From positions 1 to 60,849 of the forward strand of contig SUWB01000014.1 in NCBI GenBank assembly GCA_015061745.1: DNA of 60,849 nucleotides. The letters are read 5' to 3'. The position numbers and the translations under genes were made by a program. Every line of letters starts with the position of its first letter. The first letter of the stretch is position 1. The notes under the pieces are model-generated. The model was not told the DNA's origin, ran no database searches, and saw nothing but the letters and a program-made list of their open reading frames with translations. Positions 57,711-60,849 of this stretch are shown piece after piece. The DNA comes from Lentisphaerota bacterium (GTDB lineage Bacteria > Verrucomicrobiota > Lentisphaeria > Victivallales > Victivallaceae).

Positions 57711-57756
57711 TGATGTTTTTCCTGACAGTTCTGAAATTAAGTTATTGTTGTTCTAT

Positions 57757-57785
57757 AATATGCCCTGTCTTTGTGAAATTTTCAA
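57757..57785 (-). promoter_or_regulatory. Promoter of the pyrophosphorylase-ftsW-murG operon
   Basis: On the minus strand TTGAAA, 17 bp and CATATT (continuing ATAG), about 47 bases before the start. Confidence 0.55.
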
Positions 57786-57825
57786 GGTGCTTTCAGGATT
57801 TTTTACACCTTCTTTTCAATTTGAC

Positions 57826-57854
57826 TTGAATAGATGACATCTGTGTGTTAAATT
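57826..57854 (+). promoter_or_regulatory. Promoter of gatB
   Basis: TTGAAT, 17 bp and TAAATT, with another possible -35 box (TTGACT) just upstream. Confidence 0.55.
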
Positions 57855-57903
57855 ATATATGAAACTGTATAGACAATTATTATCCGGAGGATCTTTCTTT
57901 ATT

Positions 57904-59343
57904 ATGAAATATGAAGCCGTTATCGGTTTGGAAGTACACGTTCAAGTCAAAACCAAAAGCAAGATGTTCTGTTCCTGTGCCAATGTCTACGGAGCAGAAC
58001 CCAATACTCTTGTCTGCCCCGTTTGTCTGGGCTATCCCGGTGCATTGCCTGTGCCCAATCACGAAGCTATCCGGGCCGCTATCCGGGCCGGACTTCTGAC
58101 CGGGTGCGAGATCGCAAAATACAGCAAGTTTGACCGCAAAAGTTATTTTTATCCCGACCTGGCCAAAGATTACCAGATCTCCCAGTTCGATCTGCCCTTC
58201 TGCATCAAAGGAAAGCTTCATCTGAGCGGAACCGGATTTTCCGGGGCTGAAATCACCCCTCACGATGTGGGCATTACCCGTATCCACCTTGAGGAAGACC
58301 CCGCCAAGCTGACCCATTTCGGTGCCACCAGCGGAGCTGACTTCAACCGTTCCGGCGTGCCGCTTCTTGAAATCGTGGGAGAACCCGATCTGCGTACTGC
58401 CGACGAAGCCTATGCTTATCTGACCACCCTCAAAGAGGTGATGCGTTACGGCGGCATCAGTGACTGCGATATGGAAAAAGGGCAGATGCGCTGTGACGTG
58501 AATATTTCTCTGCGTCCTGTGGGAACCGAGAAATTCGGTACCCGTGTGGAACTTAAAAACCTTAACAGCTTCCGTGCCGTCCACCGGGCAATCGAATATG
58601 AAATCGACCGCCAGACTGAGGAACTCAACGCCGGACGGGAGCTCCATCAGGAAACCCGCGGCTGGGATGATGAAGCCGGTGAAAGCACCGTGCTGCGTTC
58701 CAAGGAATCTGCTCACGATTACCGCTATTTCCCCGATCCCGATCTGCTCCCTGTGACTTTGAGCGATGAAGAAATCGAGGAGATCCGCAAGACTCTGCCC
58801 GAAATGCCTGATGCTATGCGGGCACGATTCCAGAAAGATTATCAGCTGACCGCTTACGATGCCGATGTCATTGTGGCTGACAGAGATATTGCCCCCTGGT
58901 TCGACCGGGCCGCCGCCAAGGCAAAGAATCCCAAACTGGTGGCAAACTGGCTGATTTCTGAACTGATGCGCGAACTGAGCAATGCCAAGATCAATATTGC
59001 CGACTGCAAGATCACTCCTGAAAATCTGGCGGCACTGACCGATATCATTGCCGCAGGAACTATCAGCGGCAAGCAGGGCAAAGAGGTTTTTGCGGAAATG
59101 TTCGCTTCAGGTGAAGCCCCCGCCAAGATCGTTGAAGCCAAAGGTATGTCCCAGGTCAGCGACTCAGGTGCCATTGCCGGATTCGTCGCTGAAGCTATCG
59201 CAGCCAATCCCAAGCCTGTGGAAGAATTCAAAGCCGGCAACGGTAAAGCTCTGCAGTTCCTTGTGGGCCAGGTGATGAAACTCAGCCGCGGCAAGGCTAA
59301 TCCCCAGATGGCTGTGGCTGAACTTAAAAAGCAGCTGCAGTAA
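57904..59343 (+). CDS. gatB: Asp-tRNA(Asn)/Glu-tRNA(Gln) amidotransferase subunit B
   Basis: The 479-residue protein starts MKYEAVIGLEVHVQVKTKSKMFCSC, the GatB opening; VCPVCLGYPGALPVPN, KSYFYPDLAKDYQISQFDLP, HLEEDPAKLTH and RSGVPLLEIVGEPD follow, then the helical and YqeY-like C-terminal tail. It activates the mischarged tRNA for amidation with GatA and GatC, which are not in this window. The ATG at 57904 is chosen because of the family start; the GGAGG at 57886 is 13 bases away, a rather long spacing. Confidence 0.94.
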   Translation: MKYEAVIGLEVHVQVKTKSKMFCSCANVYGAEPNTLVCPVCLGYPGALPVPNHEAIRAAIRAGLLTGCEIAKYSKFDRKSYFYPDLAKDYQISQFDLPFCIKGKLHLSGTGFSGAEITPHDVGITRIHLEEDPAKLTHFGATSGADFNRSGVPLLEIVGEPDLRTADEAYAYLTTLKEVMRYGGISDCDMEKGQMRCDVNISLRPVGTEKFGTRVELKNLNSFRAVHRAIEYEIDRQTEELNAGRELHQETRGWDDEAGESTVLRSKESAHDYRYFPDPDLLPVTLSDEEIEEIRKTLPEMPDAMRARFQKDYQLTAYDADVIVADRDIAPWFDRAAAKAKNPKLVANWLISELMRELSNAKINIADCKITPENLAALTDIIAAGTISGKQGKEVFAEMFASGEAPAKIVEAKGMSQVSDSGAIAGFVAEAIAANPKPVEEFKAGNGKALQFLVGQVMKLSRGKANPQMAVAELKKQLQ

Positions 59344-59378
59344 TCCCAGGCTGCCGCCGCAGAACCGGAAAGTAAATA

Positions 59379-60005
59379 ATGAGCGTTGAGATCACGTCCA
59401 CACCCCTGATCGTTCTGAACAGAACACCTTACAGAGAATCTTCTCTGATCGTTACGGGAATATCTCCTGATTACGGAAAACTTCAGATCGTCTGTAACGG
59501 GGCTATGAAGATTTCAGGGACAAATTTCCCTATGGTCGATCTTTTCAGGGAACTTTCTGTGGAGTTCACGGAGTCCAAGTCATCTCTGAAAAATGCCCGT
59601 GAAGTGGAGCTGCTTTCAGCTTTTGACAAACTGGCGGATTACCCTGTTAATTATCGTCTGGCAGGCAAGATGAGTGCCTTTCTGCTTCACAATATCGAGG
59701 AGGAACTTCCTTTGCCCTATACCTATGATTCCTTCCGGTCTGTGCTTTCACATTTGAGTTGTGAAAGTCCTGAGGAAGAACGTTGGACTCCGATGCAGTG
59801 TGCCGTGGTTCTCAAAACCGCCTATTTATGCGAAAGCGGATTGCTCCCCCAAAGTCAGGACGAACGCAGTTCAGCCTTCCTTGAAAATGTGGTCGCCGCC
59901 GGAATAGATAACAGTGCACTGCCCAAATGTCCCCAGAATTACTGGGCTCAGCTCAATGACTGGCTGGGCTCTATTATGGATATAAACGGATTGAGAAAAC
60001 AATGA
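59379..60005 (+). CDS. recO: RecO-like DNA repair protein
   Basis: The 208-residue protein begins like RecO: TPLIVLNRTPYRESSLIVTGISPDYGKLQIVCNGAMK is an OB-fold start, then PMVDLFRELSVEF and a helical part with YRLAGKMSAFLLHNI. RecO helps load RecA at gaps. It is short for the family and lacks the zinc-finger cysteines common after the helical core. Its stop overlaps the next gene in ATGA. Confidence 0.75.
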   Translation: MSVEITSTPLIVLNRTPYRESSLIVTGISPDYGKLQIVCNGAMKISGTNFPMVDLFRELSVEFTESKSSLKNAREVELLSAFDKLADYPVNYRLAGKMSAFLLHNIEEELPLPYTYDSFRSVLSHLSCESPEEERWTPMQCAVVLKTAYLCESGLLPQSQDERSSAFLENVVAAGIDNSALPKCPQNYWAQLNDWLGSIMDINGLRKQ

Positions 60006-60424
60006 AACAGCTGATTTCTGTTATTGCAATGCTTTTGATGCTGGCCGGAATTTCCGGGTGCAGCACACGTTATGTCAATGTGCGCGGTGAACGTTTTGAA
60101 ATGATCAGCGAAAAAGAGGAAGCAGCTCTTGTGGAACACGCCCGGGCAGCTTTGAAAACTATTTCAAAGAGGATCCCGCCGGCTGATATGAAAATCATTG
60201 ACACTTCTGAACCGGAAAAGCGTTTTATTTACTCAGATCACCGGTATGGCAGAGCCATTATCAGATGGCATTTCCCCGCCTATGAAGCAGGCGTGGATTA
60301 CGAAGGCGAGTTCCTGAGTGAATATATGAATTCAACTGTTTTTACCAAGAAAAAGAAAGCGGAAACCATTGATTTTACCCACCGCCCTGTTAAACGGCAC
60401 AGAAACGGCCGCAGCAGACGGTAA
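60002..60424 (+). CDS. Small lipoprotein of unknown function
   Basis: The 140-residue product has a lipoprotein signal ending in the lipobox A-G-I-S-G-C (Cys20). The mature part is mixed and charged, with a very basic tail (HRPVKRHRNGRSRR). No known domain is recognised. It overlaps the recO-like gene by 4 bases and so is translated from the same message. Confidence 0.7.
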   Translation: MKQLISVIAMLLMLAGISGCSTRYVNVRGERFEMISEKEEAALVEHARAALKTISKRIPPADMKIIDTSEPEKRFIYSDHRYGRAIIRWHFPAYEAGVDYEGEFLSEYMNSTVFTKKKKAETIDFTHRPVKRHRNGRSRR

Positions 60425-60447
60425 CAATTTATAAGGAGACTGAGATT

Positions 60448-60666
60448 ATGAAACAGATCTTGAGAGTTGTTGCATTGATCCTTTTGGCAGCTGCTGTGAT
60501 CTTGCCGCTTGCAGGCTGCCGCAGACATCATCACCGCCACGCGCCTCCGCCGCCGCCCCGCCGTCACGCTCCCCCTGTGCGTTACGTCCGGACTGCTCCG
60601 GCAATGCATCACAAGGCTGCTCCTCCCCGGAAGTATGTTGTCCCCAAGGGGCCCCATAAGCGGTAA
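60448..60666 (+). CDS. Small His/Pro/Arg-rich lipoprotein
   Basis: The 72-residue product has a signal with lipobox L-A-G-C (Cys24), directly followed by a His-, Arg- and Pro-rich segment (RRHHHRHAPPPPPRRHAPP). The His cluster could bind metal, but this is only a guess. AAGGAG stands before the ATG, 23 bases after the preceding gene. A terminator follows. Confidence 0.7.
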   Translation: MKQILRVVALILLAAAVILPLAGCRRHHHRHAPPPPPRRHAPPVRYVRTAPAMHHKAAPPRKYVVPKGPHKR

Positions 60667-60683
60667 GCCGCAAAAAAGCAGAG

Positions 60684-60731
60684 AGGGCTGCTGCAAAACC
60701 TTTGAAAAGGTAAGCAGCAGCCCTTTTTTTG
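60684..60731 (+). terminator. Rho-independent terminator, insertion site of the group II intron
   Basis: AGGGCTGCTG and CAGCAGCCCT form a 10-bp stem with an inner AACCTTT/AAAGGT-like stem, followed by seven T and one G. The intron begins on the next base. Confidence 0.9.
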
Positions 60732-60849
60732 GTATGCGCGGCATGCGCATTGACTCGTCGGTGAAAGTCCGATACAGGCCTTGTCAGTAGGAACTGTTAG
60801 CGAAAGCCAAGGGTGTCCATTGTGAGGTGGAATCTGAAAGAAGGCAATA
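60732..60849 (+). mobile_element. Group II intron, 5' part of domain I, bacterial class C type (runs off the window)
   Basis: The sequence starts GTATGCGCGGCATGCGC and continues with GGTGAAAGTCC, ACTGTTAGCGAAAGCCAAGG and GTGTCCATTGTGAGGTGGAATCTGAAAG. From memory these blocks follow the same order as the 5' region of known class C introns such as the one from Oceanobacillus iheyensis (GTGTGCCCGGCATGGG.., GGTGAGAGTCCC, AAGGGTGTCC, GGAATCTGAAGGAAGC). Class C introns insert directly behind terminator hairpins, exactly the position here. The reverse transcriptase gene and the 3' end lie outside the window. Confidence 0.85.

Overview
The window looks like a chromosomal segment of a saccharolytic bacterium of the PVC group, most likely a Lentisphaeria (Victivallis-like) organism. 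This placement is inferred, not proven. It rests on two pseudopilin genes with long odd leaders and the [17 protein letters not shown] core, their pairing with large secreted sugar-active proteins (LamG/DUF4091-like and DUF4838-like), several intracellular glycosidases, and a gluconeogenic/anaerobic enzyme set (malic enzyme, GTP-type PEP carboxykinase, ferredoxin plus FAD oxidoreductase). Murein genes (ftsW, murG) are present.

Layout. 1-4.5 kb: tail of a Ca-binding repeat protein, then a pseudopilin/secreted-hydrolase pair. 4.5-9.3 kb: operon of a class II glutamine amidotransferase, an MFS transporter and a GH36-like enzyme. 9.4-29.6 kb: tRNA-Leu and tRNA-Thr, tuf, rpmG (49 codons, easily missed), tRNA-Trp, secE, nusG, rplKAJL, rpoBC, then rpsL-rpsG-fusA-rpsJ-rplC-rplD-rplW-rplB-rpsS. 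The S10 cluster stops at a strong terminator after rpsS. 29.8-38.6 kb: FAD oxidoreductase (with an apparent frameshift) and ferredoxin, divergent from a PocR/AraC-type regulator; malic enzyme; GH4 glycosidase, TIM-barrel isomerase and PEP carboxykinase; a small zinc-ribbon protein. 38.7-48.5 kb: an orphan HlyD-like adaptor, an operon of sugar-phosphate transferase, unknown protein and secreted protein, a quinone oxidoreductase, then a second pseudopilin/DUF4838 pair followed by a Pro-Val repeat protein. 48.6-52.8 kb: secreted metallophosphatase, glycogen branching enzyme, flavin reductase-like protein. 52.8-53.6 kb: hairpin-rich non-coding stretch with a 29-nt tandem repeat. 53.6-60.8 kb: two identical tRNA-Asp genes, an operon of eukaryote-type UDP-sugar pyrophosphorylase, ftsW and murG, then gatB, a recO-like gene and two small lipoproteins, and finally the 5' end of a class C group II intron placed directly behind a terminator.

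The genes suggest a cell that binds and cuts polysaccharides outside the cell, imports sugars, splits them inside (GH36, GH4), stores glycogen and makes an exopolysaccharide.

The most unusual signals are: (1) near-complete absence of the tetramer CATG (nine found by reading, about 240 expected), with one of the nine inside the mobile intron; (2) palindromes built into the leader codons of both pseudopilins; (3) a group IIC-type intron behind a terminator; (4) a uniform promoter pattern, TTGaaa-17 bp-TAtaTTA, at fifteen sites; (5) residues in RpoB and S12 at classical rifampicin and streptomycin resistance positions; (6) the cut-short S10 operon.
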